Shown here piece by piece: positions 1 to 10,337 of a stretch of DNA of 64,000 bases. Numbering within the stretch: the stretch's first letter is position 1; each line of letters begins with the position of its first letter. The DNA lies in assembly GCA_028285145.1 (NCBI GenBank), contig JANQQC010000053.1:26526-90525 (forward strand). The letters are read 5' to 3'. This DNA comes from Hyphomonadaceae bacterium. Its GTDB lineage: Bacteria; Pseudomonadota; Alphaproteobacteria; Caulobacterales; Hyphomonadaceae. Under the pieces are notes generated by a model that ran no database searches, was not told where the DNA came from, and worked only from the letters and a program-made list of their open reading frames with translations. The position numbers were made by a program, and so were the translations under genes.

Positions 1-1
1 C

Positions 2-61
2 GATGAGAACGCAGCGATCGAGATCGCTCAGTTCTTCACTGAAGCTGACATCGTCGGCTAG
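2..61 (+). CDS. ndk: Nucleoside diphosphate kinase, C-terminal end (partial)
   Basis: Only the last 19 codons and the TAG stop are in the window. The residues ENAAIEIAQFF followed by an acidic stretch and a terminal IVG match the C-terminal helix and tail of Ndk, where E. coli has ESAAREIAYFF. Ndk transfers the gamma phosphate from ATP to nucleoside diphosphates in the cytoplasm. The active-site histidine region lies upstream of the window. The stop codon overlaps the stop of convergent purN by four bases. The call rests on a short tail, so it is good but not certain. Confidence 0.75.
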   Translation, partial: DENAAIEIAQFFTEADIVG

Positions 62-648
62 ATGCGCGCTTTAAGCGTCGCGCAGGCTTTCGCCAGCGCC
101 TTTGGATAAAGCTGATGCTCGGCCCGCTGCACACGGGCCGCTAGCATGTCTGGGGTGTCGCCCGCTTCGATCGGCACACGCGCCTGATCGATGGGCGCGC
201 CCTGATCGACGCCGACTGTCACCCAGTGCACCGTGCAGCCATGCTCGGCGTCACCGGCTTCGATGGCGCGCTTGTGCGTGTGAAGGCCGGGATACTTGGG
301 TAGCAGCGACGGGTGGATATTGACCAACCGCCCGGCCCAGCGCTCAACAAACCAGGGTGTCAGCACGCGCATGAACCCTGCGAGTGCAATGATCTCGACC
401 CCGACTCCCGTCAACGCGGCGTCGATCTTGCTTTCGAAGGCTTTTCGATCCTCGCCAAAGGCTTTGTGGTCGATGGCCAGCGATGACACGCCCAAAGCCT
501 GCGCTTTCTCAAGCCCCTCAGCGTTTGGCCGGTTTGAGATGACCAGCACTGGGTCTGCCGGATAGTCGGGTGCGGTGCAGGCGCGAACCAGCGCCTCCAT
601 ATTGGTCCCGGCACCGGAGATCAGAATACCGAGGCGCAAGCGGTTCAT
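58..648 (-). CDS. purN: Phosphoribosylglycinamide formyltransferase (GART)
   Basis: This 196-residue enzyme transfers a formyl group from 10-formyl-THF to GAR in step 3 of purine synthesis. The N-terminal strand and loop ILISGAGTNMEAL is the phosphate-binding region. The catalytic triad is visible as Asn110 and His112 in VNIHPSLLP and Asp148 in GVDQG, matching E. coli N106/H108/D144 with a constant offset. The length is close to the family norm of about 200. The start ATG overlaps the purM stop (ATGA), so the two are translationally coupled in a purM-purN operon. The 3' end overlaps the end of ndk on the other strand. Confidence 0.97.
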   Translation of the reverse strand: MNRLRLGILISGAGTNMEALVRACTAPDYPADPVLVISNRPNAEGLEKAQALGVSSLAIDHKAFGEDRKAFESKIDAALTGVGVEIIALAGFMRVLTPWFVERWAGRLVNIHPSLLPKYPGLHTHKRAIEAGDAEHGCTVHWVTVGVDQGAPIDQARVPIEAGDTPDMLAARVQRAEHQLYPKALAKACATLKARI

Positions 649-1670
649 TTGGAAACGAGATCGCCGATCACGAAGGCATCTTCGCCCTGTTCCTGAAGCG
701 CGATGACGACCTTGTCGGCCTCATTGGCTGAAACCGCGAGAACCATGCCCACGCCCATATTGAAGGTGCGGTGCATCTCGTCGGTTTCGACGCCGCCTTC
801 AGCCTGAAGCCACTCAAAGATGGCGGGGGGAGCCCAGCTCGTTCTGTCGATGCGGGGCCTGAGGTGATCCGGGCACATGCGCGGCGTGTTCTCGCTGAGG
901 CCCCCGCCGGTGATGTGGGCGAGGCCTTTGACGGAGTTGCTCCTGATGAGCGGGAGGGTGAGATCGGAGTAGAGGCGTGTCGGCTCAAGCAGCGCCTTGC
1001 CAAGCGGCTTGTTCGTGAACGGTGCGGGGTCCTCATACGAGAGCCCTGTCCGTTCCACGATCCGGCGGATCAGCGAATAGCCGTTGGAATGGGGCCCGGA
1101 CGAAGCGATCGCGATCAGAACATCGCCAGCAACCATATCGTTCTGACGCGGCAGCATGGCCGAGCGCTCAACCGCGCCGACAACAAACCCTGCCAAATCG
1201 TAATGTCCGGGCGGGTACATGCCCGGCATTTCGGCCGTTTCCCCACCAATCAGGGCACAGCCGGCCCGGCGGCAGCCCTCGGCAATGCCAGACACAACCG
1301 CTTCTGCGACGGCGCTCTCAAGCTGACCGGTCGCGAAATAGTCGAGGAAGAACAAAGGTTCAGCGCCCTGCGCCAGCACATCGTTGGCGCACATGGCGAC
1401 AAGGTCGATCCCGACCGTATCATGCCGCCCCGTTTCGAAGGCCAGCATTAGCTTGGTGCCGACGCCGTCCGTGCCCGACACCAGCACAGGATCTTGAAAA
1501 CCGGCCGCCTTGACGTCGAACAGGGCACCAAAGCCGCCAAGCCCGCCCATCACGCCGGATCGCGCTGTCGCCTTGGCCATCGGGCCGATGGCTCCCACGA
1601 GACGGTCGCCCGCCTCAATATCGACACCGGCGTCACGATAGGTCAGGGGCGATTTGTCAGGATTGTTCAT
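645..1670 (-). CDS. purM: Phosphoribosylformylglycinamidine cyclo-ligase (AIR synthetase)
   Basis: This 341-residue cytoplasmic enzyme closes FGAM to AIR using ATP in step 5 of purine synthesis. It shows the PurM N-terminal signature YRDAGVDIEAGDRLV, the glycine-rich segment GVMGGLGGFGALF, the substrate loop VSGTDGVGTKL and the block GIDLVAMCANDVLAQGAEP. GGETAEMPGMY follows in the middle. The length equals the family norm of about 345. It is the first gene of the purM-purN unit, and its TGA overlaps the purN ATG. The promoter must lie in the roughly 100 bp shared with the divergent DUF2066 gene. Confidence 0.98.
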   Translation of the reverse strand: MNNPDKSPLTYRDAGVDIEAGDRLVGAIGPMAKATARSGVMGGLGGFGALFDVKAAGFQDPVLVSGTDGVGTKLMLAFETGRHDTVGIDLVAMCANDVLAQGAEPLFFLDYFATGQLESAVAEAVVSGIAEGCRRAGCALIGGETAEMPGMYPPGHYDLAGFVVGAVERSAMLPRQNDMVAGDVLIAIASSGPHSNGYSLIRRIVERTGLSYEDPAPFTNKPLGKALLEPTRLYSDLTLPLIRSNSVKGLAHITGGGLSENTPRMCPDHLRPRIDRTSWAPPAIFEWLQAEGGVETDEMHRTFNMGVGMVLAVSANEADKVVIALQEQGEDAFVIGDLVSK

Positions 1671-1774
1671 GACCGCGCGCTAGCATGAGGAATTCGCGCT
1701 TTCCAGTGATGGGAGACGGTTCCGGCCCGGCGGCGGCGCTGCTACACCTGATGGCGACACGGAGGATGACGGTA

Positions 1775-2794
1775 ATGATTCGTCTCATGTTTGCAGTAAT
1801 GGCGGGCCTGCTCGCATTCACGGTGCCTGCCGCGGCGGATACGCGCGCCGTCTATACCATCACCGATATTCCAGTGGATGAACGCGCGGATACGGTGGTC
1901 GAGGCTCAGCAGGCGGCCTTTGCGGAGGCCCGAATCGTTGGTGCGAGACGACTGATCCAGAAGATCACGCTTCCCGAGGACCGCCAGTTGATGGGCGGTG
2001 TTCCGATTGATGCAACGCTTGCCGATCAATTGGTCGCTGCAGTGGATGTGCAGGAAGAAACGCGTGGGGGCGGGCGGTATCGCGGCGTGCTCTCAGTGGT
2101 TCTCAATCCGCGTATGGTCCGTTCCTTCCTGCAGTCGCGGGATGTCCCCTATGTCGACCGGCAAGGCCCGCTGGCGCTCCTTATTCCGATTGCTTCGCGC
2201 AATCTTGACGCGCGGTGGCAAAATGCGTGGCCGGATGAGATCAATGGTGCGCTCGCGCCTCTCGTGACCGCGCGGATCGGTGGCTATAGCCAGACTGCGG
2301 GCTGGAGCGAGATTCAGTACGAGCTGAACGAAGCAGGAGCCCAGCGCGGGATCATCGCCTCACTCAGTGGCGGGGAAGGCTCATGGCGCGTCCGGCTGGT
2401 GCAGATCACCCCGGCGGGGAACACGGAGCTTGGCTCGACGCGGGCAACCTCCACAATGGAAGAGGCAACGCTGGCGGCATCTGCCTATCTCGACAGCCTG
2501 TGGAAGTCTCAGGCTGTCGTGCGCTCCGGCGAACGTACGCTGACCGAGGCGAACGTGCTCTACACGTCACTGGTCGAGTGGAACACGCTGCGCAGCGCGC
2601 TGGCCCGCTCTCCACTTGTCTCAGATTTCAAGACGGCGGCCGTCGCCAGGGATGGCGCGCTGGTGAGTTTTGCCTTTGCCGGCGATATTCAACGGCTGCG
2701 CACCGATCTGCTTCAGCGAGGCGTCGATCTTGATCCTGATCCGCTTGGCTGGGTGTTGCGCTCAGCGATTGTCGCGGAGCCGACAATTCGGTGA
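1775..2794 (+). CDS. DUF2066 family exported protein
   Basis: This conserved protein of unknown biochemical role has 339 residues from the chosen start. It begins with a signal peptide (positive MIR, hydrophobic stretch, cleavage near PAAA-DTRA), so the body is periplasmic. The start at 1775 was chosen because GGAGG lies at 1761-1765 with a 9-base spacer. An in-frame ATG at 1766 sits too close to that site, and the frame stays open to 1685. The body is rich in short beta and alpha segments with no catalytic motif I recognise. Its stop overlaps an alternative GTG start of hda. DUF2066 genes commonly sit beside hda in alphaproteobacteria, so the link is conserved, but a shared function is inference. 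Confidence 0.8.
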   Translation: MIRLMFAVMAGLLAFTVPAAADTRAVYTITDIPVDERADTVVEAQQAAFAEARIVGARRLIQKITLPEDRQLMGGVPIDATLADQLVAAVDVQEETRGGGRYRGVLSVVLNPRMVRSFLQSRDVPYVDRQGPLALLIPIASRNLDARWQNAWPDEINGALAPLVTARIGGYSQTAGWSEIQYELNEAGAQRGIIASLSGGEGSWRVRLVQITPAGNTELGSTRATSTMEEATLAASAYLDSLWKSQAVVRSGERTLTEANVLYTSLVEWNTLRSALARSPLVSDFKTAAVARDGALVSFAFAGDIQRLRTDLLQRGVDLDPDPLGWVLRSAIVAEPTIR

Positions 2795-2805
2795 CGGAAG
2801 GCGAG

Positions 2806-3528
2806 ATGGGGGACGGCATACAACCCTTGCTGGGGTTCCCGGCTGAGGCGCTCAGCTTTGGCACCATAAAGACGAGCCCCAGCAACCAGACGGCGGTCAC
2901 GATCCTACGAAACTGGCGCGATTGGCCGACGCCCGTGCTGTGTTTGGCTGGCGCGCCGAAAGCTGGAAAGACGACGTTGGCGCGCGCCTGGGCGAGTGAG
3001 GTCTCTGCTGAGATCATGCTGCCGGAGCAATTCGACCGGTTGAGCCATGACGATGTAAAGGCCTTTGCGAATGGCATGCTCGCCATCGACGATGCCGATG
3101 CGATCACGAACGAGGACAATCTCCTGTCGCTGATCAATCTCGCGGCAAGTTCAGGTGGATGCGCTCTTTTGACGGCGCGCTCGACGCCTGCGGGTTGGCG
3201 GGTGTCTTCGGCCGATCTCGGGTCCCGTTTGCGCTCCATGCCGCTCGCGGAGATTGGCCCACCGGATGAGGATATGCTTCGGGGACGCCTTGAGGCAGCC
3301 GGCCGGCGGCGGTTCATGAAGTTCAGCGATGATTTGCTTGATTATCTGACAGTTCGCCTCGGTCGATCCTATGCAGGGCTGGAAGATTATGTGACACGGC
3401 TGAGCGAGACGGTGGGGACGCAGAACCGCGCGCCGACCGTCCCTTTGGCGCGAGATGTGCTGGAGGCCGGGGGAGCGTTCGAATACGCACCAGATGACGA
3501 GGACGACACAAAAGATGGCCACGGCTAG
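2806..3528 (+). CDS. hda: DnaA-homologue Hda/HdaA, regulator of DnaA activity
   Basis: This 240-residue AAA+ protein corresponds to the DnaA ATPase core without a DNA-binding domain IV. Hda binds the replication clamp and stimulates ATP hydrolysis by DnaA, limiting re-initiation. Walker A is GAPKAGKT (residues 49-56) and Walker B is LAIDDADAI (92-100). An arginine-finger-like DLGSRLRS sits near 138-145. Residues 5-11 (IQPLLGF) may be a degenerate clamp-binding motif; this is inferred. The ATG at 2806 follows GGAAGG; a GTG at 2791 overlapping the DUF2066 stop is the alternative. It lies upstream of ppk, as in Caulobacter relatives. Confidence 0.88.
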   Translation: MGDGIQPLLGFPAEALSFGTIKTSPSNQTAVTILRNWRDWPTPVLCLAGAPKAGKTTLARAWASEVSAEIMLPEQFDRLSHDDVKAFANGMLAIDDADAITNEDNLLSLINLAASSGGCALLTARSTPAGWRVSSADLGSRLRSMPLAEIGPPDEDMLRGRLEAAGRRRFMKFSDDLLDYLTVRLGRSYAGLEDYVTRLSETVGTQNRAPTVPLARDVLEAGGAFEYAPDDEDDTKDGHG

Positions 3529-5689
3529 CAAATCCAAGCCAGCGATCAGCATGACTTCTCCAAAGCGGTTTCTGAACCGCGAACTGTCATGGCTCGAATT
3601 CAATGACCGCGTGCTGGATGAAGCCGCCAATACGGCGCATCCGCTGCTGGAGCGCCTGCGCTTTCTTTCGATCTCGGCCAGCAATCTCGATGAATTCTAT
3701 ATGGTTCGCTATGCGGGCCTTCGTGAGCAGGTGCGCGCCGGCGTGATCCGGCCGAGCCAGGATGGGCTGACGCCCGCCGAGCAGGTCGCTGCGATCGAGG
3801 CAGAGGCCGCCGACCTGATGGCCGAGCAGCAGGAGCAGTGGAAATCCCTTCGCAAGGAGCTGTCGGAGGCCGGCATTCATTTGATGGCTGCGTCGGACCT
3901 TAAAAAGGGTGAACGGACCTGGCTGAAGACCTATTTCGAGAACCGCGTCTTCCCGATCATCACGCCGCTCGCTGTCGATCCGGCACATCCGTTCCCGTTC
4001 ATCCCGAACCTCGGCTTTGCGATGGCGCTGCGCCTTGAAAGCTTAGATGGAAGCGAAGCGATGACCGGGCTGGTGCCGCTGCCGACCTTCGCGCCGCGCT
4101 TTATCCGTATGCCGGACAAGGCGGGTCAGGGCATCCGCTTCGTCGCGCTGGAAGATGTGATTGTCCTGTTCCTCGACATGCTCTTCCCCGGGATGAGAGA
4201 GACGGGGAGATGCCTGTTCCGCATTGCCCGGGACAGCGACATCGAAATTGAGGAAGAAGCTGAAGATCTGATCCGGGACTTCGAAATCCTGCTCAAGCAG
4301 CGGCGCCGTGGCCGCATCGTTCGCATCAAGATCGAGAAGTCGGCCCCAAAATCCCTGCGCGATGAAATCATGCGCGAGATTGAAGCCGAAGAGCAGGACG
4401 AGGTTCTGGTTGACGGTATTCTGGGTCTGGCTCAATTGTCCGAGCTGATTGTCGATGACCGTCCGGACCTGCTGTTTCCGCCCTTTGAGCCGCGTTATCC
4501 CGAACGCATTCTGGCGATGGGCGGAGATTGTTTTGCCGCCATCCGCCAGAAGGACATCATCGTCCACCACCCATACGAAGCGTTCGATGTTGTCGTACAG
4601 TTCATTCGGCAAGCTGCGCGCGATCCGAATGTCGTCGCCATCAAGCAGACGCTCTACCGGACAAGTGCCAACTCACCGGTTGTGGCCGCGCTGATCGAGG
4701 CAGCAGAAGAAGGCAAGAACGTCACTGCGCTTGTCGAGATCAAGGCGCGTTTTGATGAAGAGGCAAACCTTCGGCTTGCACGCGATCTGGAGCGGGCCGG
4801 GGTTCAGGTCGTCTACGGCTTCATCGACTACAAAACCCACGCGAAAGTCTCGCTCGTCGTGCGGCGCGAAGGCGGGGAGCTTCGCAACTACACTCATTTC
4901 GGAACCGGCAACTACCATCCAATTACCGCACGGATTTATACCGACCTGTCGTTGTTTACCGCTGACCCCGCTTTCGGGCGGGACGCTAACCGTCTGTTCA
5001 ATTTCGTGACGGCTTACCGCGAGCCACCGGAGACCCCGCCTCAGCTTGAAAAGATCTCCATGTCGCCGCTCGGCATGCAGAAAGACCTGATCGCGATGAT
5101 TCAGGCTGAGGCCAAGGCTGCAAAGGCTGGCGAGCCAAGCGGCATCTGGGCGAAGATGAACTCTCTAGTCGACCCCGATGTGATCGACGCGCTGTATCGT
5201 GCAAGCCAGGCCGGTGTCCCCATCCGGCTTGTGATACGCGGCATCTGTTGTCTCCGGCCAGGGGTCGAAGGTCTGTCCGACAACATTCAGGTGCGCAGCA
5301 TTGTCGGGCGGTTTCTGGAGCATTCGCGTATTGTTGCTTTCGCAAATGGCGCGCCGCTGCCATCTGATCAGGCAAAGGTTTTCATTTCTTCGGCAGACTG
5401 GATGCCGCGTAACCTCAAGCGGCGCGTCGAGGCTCTGGTGCCTGTCCTGAATCCAACCGTGCACAATCAGGTGCTGAACCAGATCATGGTCGCGAACCTG
5501 AACGATGACACGCAGACTTGGGTCATGAACAAGGATGGCGAGTATGAGCGTGCTGCCGCCGCGGTCGATGAGAACAGCTTTAGCGCGCACGCCTACTTCA
5601 TGAACAATCCGAGCCTGTCCGGTCGCGGCGAAGTGCCTGAAGTTCAACTTCCACCACGGCTCAGTCCGAAACGCCGGTCTCGTAAGTGA
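3515..5689 (+). CDS. ppk: Polyphosphate kinase 1
   Basis: PPK1 reversibly polymerises the ATP gamma phosphate into inorganic polyphosphate. The 724-residue protein starts its N domain at [12 protein letters not shown]. The phospholipase-D-like catalytic core shows THAK (His near 442) and EHSR (His near 603), the two family active-site histidines. The conserved block HFGTGNYHP lies between them, followed by [13 protein letters not shown]. The ATG at 3515 lies inside the end of hda, overlapping it by 14 bases in another frame. An internal ATG at 3551 is a possible later start. Its TGA overlaps the GTG of ppx, so the polymer-making and polymer-degrading enzymes are coupled. Confidence 0.97.
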   Translation: MATASKSKPAISMTSPKRFLNRELSWLEFNDRVLDEAANTAHPLLERLRFLSISASNLDEFYMVRYAGLREQVRAGVIRPSQDGLTPAEQVAAIEAEAADLMAEQQEQWKSLRKELSEAGIHLMAASDLKKGERTWLKTYFENRVFPIITPLAVDPAHPFPFIPNLGFAMALRLESLDGSEAMTGLVPLPTFAPRFIRMPDKAGQGIRFVALEDVIVLFLDMLFPGMRETGRCLFRIARDSDIEIEEEAEDLIRDFEILLKQRRRGRIVRIKIEKSAPKSLRDEIMREIEAEEQDEVLVDGILGLAQLSELIVDDRPDLLFPPFEPRYPERILAMGGDCFAAIRQKDIIVHHPYEAFDVVVQFIRQAARDPNVVAIKQTLYRTSANSPVVAALIEAAEEGKNVTALVEIKARFDEEANLRLARDLERAGVQVVYGFIDYKTHAKVSLVVRREGGELRNYTHFGTGNYHPITARIYTDLSLFTADPAFGRDANRLFNFVTAYREPPETPPQLEKISMSPLGMQKDLIAMIQAEAKAAKAGEPSGIWAKMNSLVDPDVIDALYRASQAGVPIRLVIRGICCLRPGVEGLSDNIQVRSIVGRFLEHSRIVAFANGAPLPSDQAKVFISSADWMPRNLKRRVEALVPVLNPTVHNQVLNQIMVANLNDDTQTWVMNKDGEYERAAAAVDENSFSAHAYFMNNPSLSGRGEVPEVQLPPRLSPKRRSRK

Positions 5690-7176
5690 GCAGAAGGGCA
5701 GACCCGGCCCGCGCGGCAATTGTCGACATCGGGTCAAACTCGATCCGGCTCGTCATCTACGCCGTTCATGGCGCAGCGGCGCTGCCATACTTCAATGAAA
5801 AGGTCATGGCGGGGCTCGGCCGGGGACTGGCGGAAACGGATGAGCTTTCAGAGGAAAGCGTGTCGGCGGCCTTGGCAGCCTTGCGCCGGTTCAAGGCGAT
5901 TGTTCAGGGCCTGGGTGTCAATGCAGTCGAAGTCGTGGCGACTGAGGCCGTCCGGCGAGCATCCAACGGTTCAGCCTTTGCGCTGCGCGCAGCAATGGTG
6001 CTTGGGCAGGATCTCAGAATCCTGTCAGGTGAGGACGAGGGCCGACTGGCCGCGATGGGTGTGCTGGCAGGCGCGAACAATCCTTCTGGCCTGATCGGTG
6101 ATCTTGGCGGTTCCAGTCTGGAACTGCACCCGATTGGTATTGACGACGCCCCTGCAGGCGAAACGCATTTGCTGGGTCCTCTGGCATTGTCATCCAACGG
6201 AGCTTTTTCTGAGAGCAAGGTCCGCAAGGCCGTCGCACAGAGCTTGTCGGACTCTGCGCAGGCGAGCTTCGGGTACAACCGCTTCTATGCTGTTGGAGGC
6301 GCGTGGCGGGCGCTCGCCAAGCTGCATATGGACCTTCAGTCCTATCCCTTGCGTGTTCTCAATGGATACACGCTCAGGGCCAAGGATGTTCGCAAGACCA
6401 TCAAGGCCGTACTGGCGAGTGGTGACACGCCGCAATTGAGATCACGCCTGGAGGCGATCAGTAGCCGCCGCGCTCCAATGGCACCTTATGCGGCTGTGGT
6501 TCTGGATGAATTGATCGCGAGAACGGGCGTCGAGCAGATCATCGTTTCTGCGAACGGCCTTCGCGAAGGCGTGCTTCGAGACATGCTGAGTGCCCGAACC
6601 AGTGATCCCTTGCTGGACGGCGCGGTGGCTTACGCTCGGTTGAACAAAGACCAGCAGGCTTTCTCCGAACAGCTTTACACCTTCGTCTCACCGGCGCTGG
6701 TGCCCGAGCCCGATCTTTTTGGCTCTCTCGACGCCGACGAGCGGATTGATCGCGCGGCCTGCCTGATGGCGGACTCTGGCGGCCTGTTCCATCCGGACCA
6801 CCGGGCTCCCATGGCGTTCGACAGCGTATTGCGTGCGCCGTTTGCAGCAGTCACCCACACCGAGCGTTGTTTTATCGCGCATGCCGTTGGGACGCGTTAT
6901 GCGCGCGGCTTCCATCTGCCGGAACCGTTCAGAGACCTCATCGATCAGACCCAGCGTCTGCGCGCGCGCCGGCTGGGGGCCTGTATGCGTCTGGGGGCGG
7001 TTTTCTCTGGGCGGTCGGCGGAAATCCTCAAGCATGCCTCCCTAGAGCGGTCGCGGACATCCCTGACCCTGCATGTGGATGCTCGTAGCGAGGCCATGGT
7101 GTCGCGCACGGTCCGGCGGCGTCTCGCTCAGGCCGCTGAGAACTTCTCGCTGCAGCCAGACGTCGAAATCGATTGA
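5686..7176 (+). CDS. ppx: Exopolyphosphatase / guanosine pentaphosphate phosphohydrolase family (Ppx/GppA)
   Basis: The protein has 496 residues and a GTG start that overlaps the ppk stop (GTGA). The actin-like ATPase-fold signature [16 protein letters not shown] is at residues 10-25 and the second phosphate loop [10 protein letters not shown] lies near 140-150. The C-terminal half (about 310-496) fits the helical HD-like domain seen in long Ppx proteins. It should release orthophosphate from polyphosphate ends and may also hydrolyse pppGpp; sequence alone does not separate these. The pairing with ppk favours exopolyphosphatase. It is convergent with rnd, with only two bases between the stops. 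Confidence 0.94.
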   Translation: MSRRADPARAAIVDIGSNSIRLVIYAVHGAAALPYFNEKVMAGLGRGLAETDELSEESVSAALAALRRFKAIVQGLGVNAVEVVATEAVRRASNGSAFALRAAMVLGQDLRILSGEDEGRLAAMGVLAGANNPSGLIGDLGGSSLELHPIGIDDAPAGETHLLGPLALSSNGAFSESKVRKAVAQSLSDSAQASFGYNRFYAVGGAWRALAKLHMDLQSYPLRVLNGYTLRAKDVRKTIKAVLASGDTPQLRSRLEAISSRRAPMAPYAAVVLDELIARTGVEQIIVSANGLREGVLRDMLSARTSDPLLDGAVAYARLNKDQQAFSEQLYTFVSPALVPEPDLFGSLDADERIDRAACLMADSGGLFHPDHRAPMAFDSVLRAPFAAVTHTERCFIAHAVGTRYARGFHLPEPFRDLIDQTQRLRARRLGACMRLGAVFSGRSAEILKHASLERSRTSLTLHVDARSEAMVSRTVRRRLAQAAENFSLQPDVEID

Positions 7177-7178
7177 GT

Positions 7179-8354
7179 TCAGGTTTCGCCGGTTTCGAAC
7201 AGCCGGATTTTTCCGTCCTCAAATGACAGGGCGAGTTTGCCGGAGAGCAGGGCGCGCGCCTTGGCTCCGAACAGTTCTTCGCGCCAGCCGCCAAAGGCGG
7301 GGATATTGGCATCGGTGTCGCCTCTGGCGATGCGTTCGATGTCAGCAGCATTGGCGATCAAACGCGGAACGACATCGGCTTCGTCGCTGACATGTTTGAG
7401 GAGGACTTTCAGCATCTCCGGGGCACCAGCGGGCGTCTGGGGGTTATGCTGTCGCTTTGGCAGAGGTGGCGCGTGCGCCTCAGGGTGCTCAATGGCGGCG
7501 ATGACCGTGTCGATCAGTCCAGCGGCATGCCGTGAGCGGATGAAGCCGTTTGGTACGGCTCGCAGGCGATTGAAGCCGGCTTCGTCGCGTGGCTTCTGGT
7601 CCGCGATTTCCTGAATGGCATCGTCTTTCAGGATGCGACGGCGCGGCTTGTCGAGTTCCTGCGCCTTTGCCTCCCGCCATCCGGCAACGGCTGCGACGAT
7701 TGCGGCGTACTCTTTTCTCGGTTTGCGGATTTTCAGGCGCTGCCAGGCATTTGCGGGATCGGTATCGTAAAGGGCCGGATCTTCCAGATAGGCCATCTCT
7801 TCGGTGACCCATCGCATACGCCCGCGCTCTGTCAGTTCATCGCGCATTTTCTGGTAGGCATCGCGCAGATGGGTGACATCTCCCAGCGCATAAGTGAGTT
7901 GCTTGTCGCTTAGCGGTCGGCGGGTCCAGTCCGTAAACTGGCTGGACTTGTCGATCTGGCGGCGCAGGACGCGCTGAATGAGATTGTCATAGGAAATCGA
8001 ATCGCCGAGCCCGAGCGCCATTGCTGCGATTTGCGTGTCGAAAATCGGTCCGGGCGGGTGGCCAATCAGCCGATTGAAGATTTCAAGGTCCTGCCGGGCG
8101 GCGTGGAAGACTTTCACGCGGCTCTCTTCAGCAATCAACTGAATGAAGGGGCCGATGTCGAGATCATCGCTCAGTGGGTCGATCAGGCCTTCGACACCTG
8201 GCGAGGAGGCCTGGATCAGGCACAGCTCCGGCCAATAGGTCGTCTCGCGGTGAAACTCGGTGTCCACACAGATAAAATCGCTCTGCGCCAGTGCATCGCA
8301 CAGCGCCTGAAGCTCGTCTTGATTGGTGATCGGTGTCAGAGGGGCGTCAGTCAT
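7179..8354 (-). CDS. rnd: Ribonuclease D
   Basis: This 3'-5' exoribonuclease of the DEDDy type acts in tRNA 3' maturation and RNA turnover. The 391-residue protein carries Exo I as VDTEFHRET (Asp31, Glu33), Exo II around FDTQIAAMAL and Exo III with the catalytic tyrosine in TYALGDVTHL. A C-terminal helical HRDC-type region begins near residue 210. The size fits E. coli RNase D (about 375). The frame is open upstream to 8534, but that part overlaps the aspS start and has no family similarity, so the ATG at 8354 is preferred. It is divergent from aspS with 159 bp between the starts. Confidence 0.95.
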   Translation of the reverse strand: MTDAPLTPITNQDELQALCDALAQSDFICVDTEFHRETTYWPELCLIQASSPGVEGLIDPLSDDLDIGPFIQLIAEESRVKVFHAARQDLEIFNRLIGHPPGPIFDTQIAAMALGLGDSISYDNLIQRVLRRQIDKSSQFTDWTRRPLSDKQLTYALGDVTHLRDAYQKMRDELTERGRMRWVTEEMAYLEDPALYDTDPANAWQRLKIRKPRKEYAAIVAAVAGWREAKAQELDKPRRRILKDDAIQEIADQKPRDEAGFNRLRAVPNGFIRSRHAAGLIDTVIAAIEHPEAHAPPLPKRQHNPQTPAGAPEMLKVLLKHVSDEADVVPRLIANAADIERIARGDTDANIPAFGGWREELFGAKARALLSGKLALSFEDGKIRLFETGET

Positions 8355-8513
8355 GGCCGGCACGCTTATCTCAGCAAGATTGAGATGGCGAGGGGGCCGG
8401 TGGGACCGAGCGCAGTTAGCCGGGATGAACCATTGCGTAGAAGGCCTTGACATTCCGGGCCTCGCGCGCCCCTTACCGCGCTTTGATCCGACCCCGTTTC
8501 CGGAGCTTTCCAG

Positions 8514-10337
8514 ATGCACGCCTACCGCACCCACAATTGCGGCGAACTTCGCCAGTCACATGTCGGCGAGACCGTCAAACTGTCCGGCTGGCTACACCGC
8601 CGCCGCGATCATGGCGGCGTGATCTTCATTGATCTGCGCGATCATTTCGGTTTGACTCAGATTGTCTTCAATCCAGGGGCCGCTGGTTTTGAGGCTGTCG
8701 AGCGCCTGCGTACCGAAAGCGTGTTCACCGTCGAGGGCAAGGTCGTGGCGCGGGATGCCGAGCTGGTGAACCCGAACCTCGACACCGGTGAGATCGAGGT
8801 CGTCGCTGGAGATGTTTCGGTACAGTCCGAAGCGGCTGAGCTGCCGCTGCCGGTCTTTGGCGAGCCAGACTATCCCGAAGACATCCGCCTGACGCACCGC
8901 TATCTCGATTTGCGGCGCGAGACGCTGCACAAGAACATGATCCTCCGCTCGGATGTGATTGCGTCCATTCGCCGGCGCATGGTCGAGCAGGGCTTCACCG
9001 AATACCAGACCCCGATTCTGACCGCTTCCAGCCCGGAAGGCGCGCGGGATTTCCTTGTGCCGTCACGTCTCCATCATGGCGAGTTCTATGCGCTTCCGCA
9101 GGCTCCGCAGCAGTTCAAGCAGTTGCTGATGGTCTCCGGCTTCGACCGTTACTTCCAGATTGCCCCGTGCTTCCGTGATGAGGATGCCCGTGCCGACCGT
9201 AGCCCCGGCGAGTTCTACCAGCTCGATATTGAGATGAGCTTCGTCACGCAGGATGACGTGTTCAACGCGATTGAGCCCGTCATGCGGGGCGTGTTCGAGG
9301 AGTTCGCTGATTGGGACGGGAAGGGCCGCACCGTTCCACCTGAGCCGTTCCCGCACATTCCGTATGCCGAAGCGATGCTGAAATATGGCTCCGACAAGCC
9401 TGATCTGCGCATCCCGATCGAATGCTGCGATGTGTCTGAAATCGCCACGCGCGAAGACGTGACGCTGGGCGTATTCAAGAAGATCGTGGATGGCGGCGGC
9501 ATCGTTCGCGCGATCCCGGCTCCGAACACTGCAGAGCAGCCACGCAGCTTCTTCGACAAAATGGATGGCTGGGCGAAGAAGGAAATGCAGGCTCCGGGCC
9601 TCGGCTATATGCGCTTTGTTGAGGAAGACGGTACACTGACGGCGACAGGACCCATCGCGAAGTTCTTCTCTTCGGAAGCCCTGCAGGCCATGGCTGACAA
9701 GGCCGGCATCAAGGCGGGCGATGGTCTGTTCTTCGCCGCCGGCAAGAAGACCGACGCTGAACGTCTTCAGGGTGCCGCGCGTGCGCGGATCGGCGCTGAA
9801 CTCGGCCTGATCGAGCCGGATATCTTCCGCTTCTGCTGGATCGTCGACTTCCCGATGTATGAGTACGACGAAGACGCGAAGAAGATCGACTTCTCGCACA
9901 ACCCGTTCTCGATGCCGCAGGGCGGACTTGAGGCGCTAGAGGGGGCCAAGAGCGACGAAGAACTGCTCGCGCTAAAGGCTTTTCAGTACGACATCGTTTG
10001 CAACGGGGTTGAACTGTCCTCTGGCGCGATTCGAAACCACCGCCCGGACCTCATGCTCAAGGCCTTCGAGCTTGCTGGATACGGTCCTGATGTCGTTGAG
10101 GCTGAGTTTGGCGGCATGCTGAACGCGTTCCGTTATGGCGCACCGCCGCATGGCGGTATCGCGCCTGGGGTCGACCGTATGGTGATGCTGCTCGCAGAGA
10201 CCGACAATCTCCGAGACGTGACCTTGTTCCCGATGAACGGTCAGGCCCGCGACCTGATGATGGGGGCACCAAGCCCTGTCAGTGACGAGCAGTTGAAGGA
10301 ACTGAATATCCGAATGGCACCAATGCCGAAGGCCTAG
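8514..10337 (+). CDS. aspS: Aspartyl-tRNA synthetase, probably non-discriminating (Asp/Asn)
   Basis: This 607-residue bacterial-type class II synthetase has an N-terminal OB-fold anticodon domain (about 1-110), a catalytic core with motif 2 ([15 protein letters not shown]) and motif 3 ([13 protein letters not shown]), and an inserted GAD domain between them. In the anticodon domain RRRDHGGV has His33. The equivalent His31 marks the non-discriminating AspRS of Pseudomonas aeruginosa, while discriminating E. coli has Leu there. With gatCAB in the same window this implies Asp-tRNA(Asn) formation and amidation. The last bases overlap the stop of the convergent pentapeptide gene. Confidence 0.96.
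   Translation: MHAYRTHNCGELRQSHVGETVKLSGWLHRRRDHGGVIFIDLRDHFGLTQIVFNPGAAGFEAVERLRTESVFTVEGKVVARDAELVNPNLDTGEIEVVAGDVSVQSEAAELPLPVFGEPDYPEDIRLTHRYLDLRRETLHKNMILRSDVIASIRRRMVEQGFTEYQTPILTASSPEGARDFLVPSRLHHGEFYALPQAPQQFKQLLMVSGFDRYFQIAPCFRDEDARADRSPGEFYQLDIEMSFVTQDDVFNAIEPVMRGVFEEFADWDGKGRTVPPEPFPHIPYAEAMLKYGSDKPDLRIPIECCDVSEIATREDVTLGVFKKIVDGGGIVRAIPAPNTAEQPRSFFDKMDGWAKKEMQAPGLGYMRFVEEDGTLTATGPIAKFFSSEALQAMADKAGIKAGDGLFFAAGKKTDAERLQGAARARIGAELGLIEPDIFRFCWIVDFPMYEYDEDAKKIDFSHNPFSMPQGGLEALEGAKSDEELLALKAFQYDIVCNGVELSSGAIRNHRPDLMLKAFELAGYGPDVVEAEFGGMLNAFRYGAPPHGGIAPGVDRMVMLLAETDNLRDVTLFPMNGQARDLMMGAPSPVSDEQLKELNIRMAPMPKA

Noticed and set aside
3455..3514. Upstream extension of PPK1 into hda
   Set aside because: No similarity to PPK1 N-termini, and it lies inside hda coding sequence; ATG 3515 or 3551 are better.
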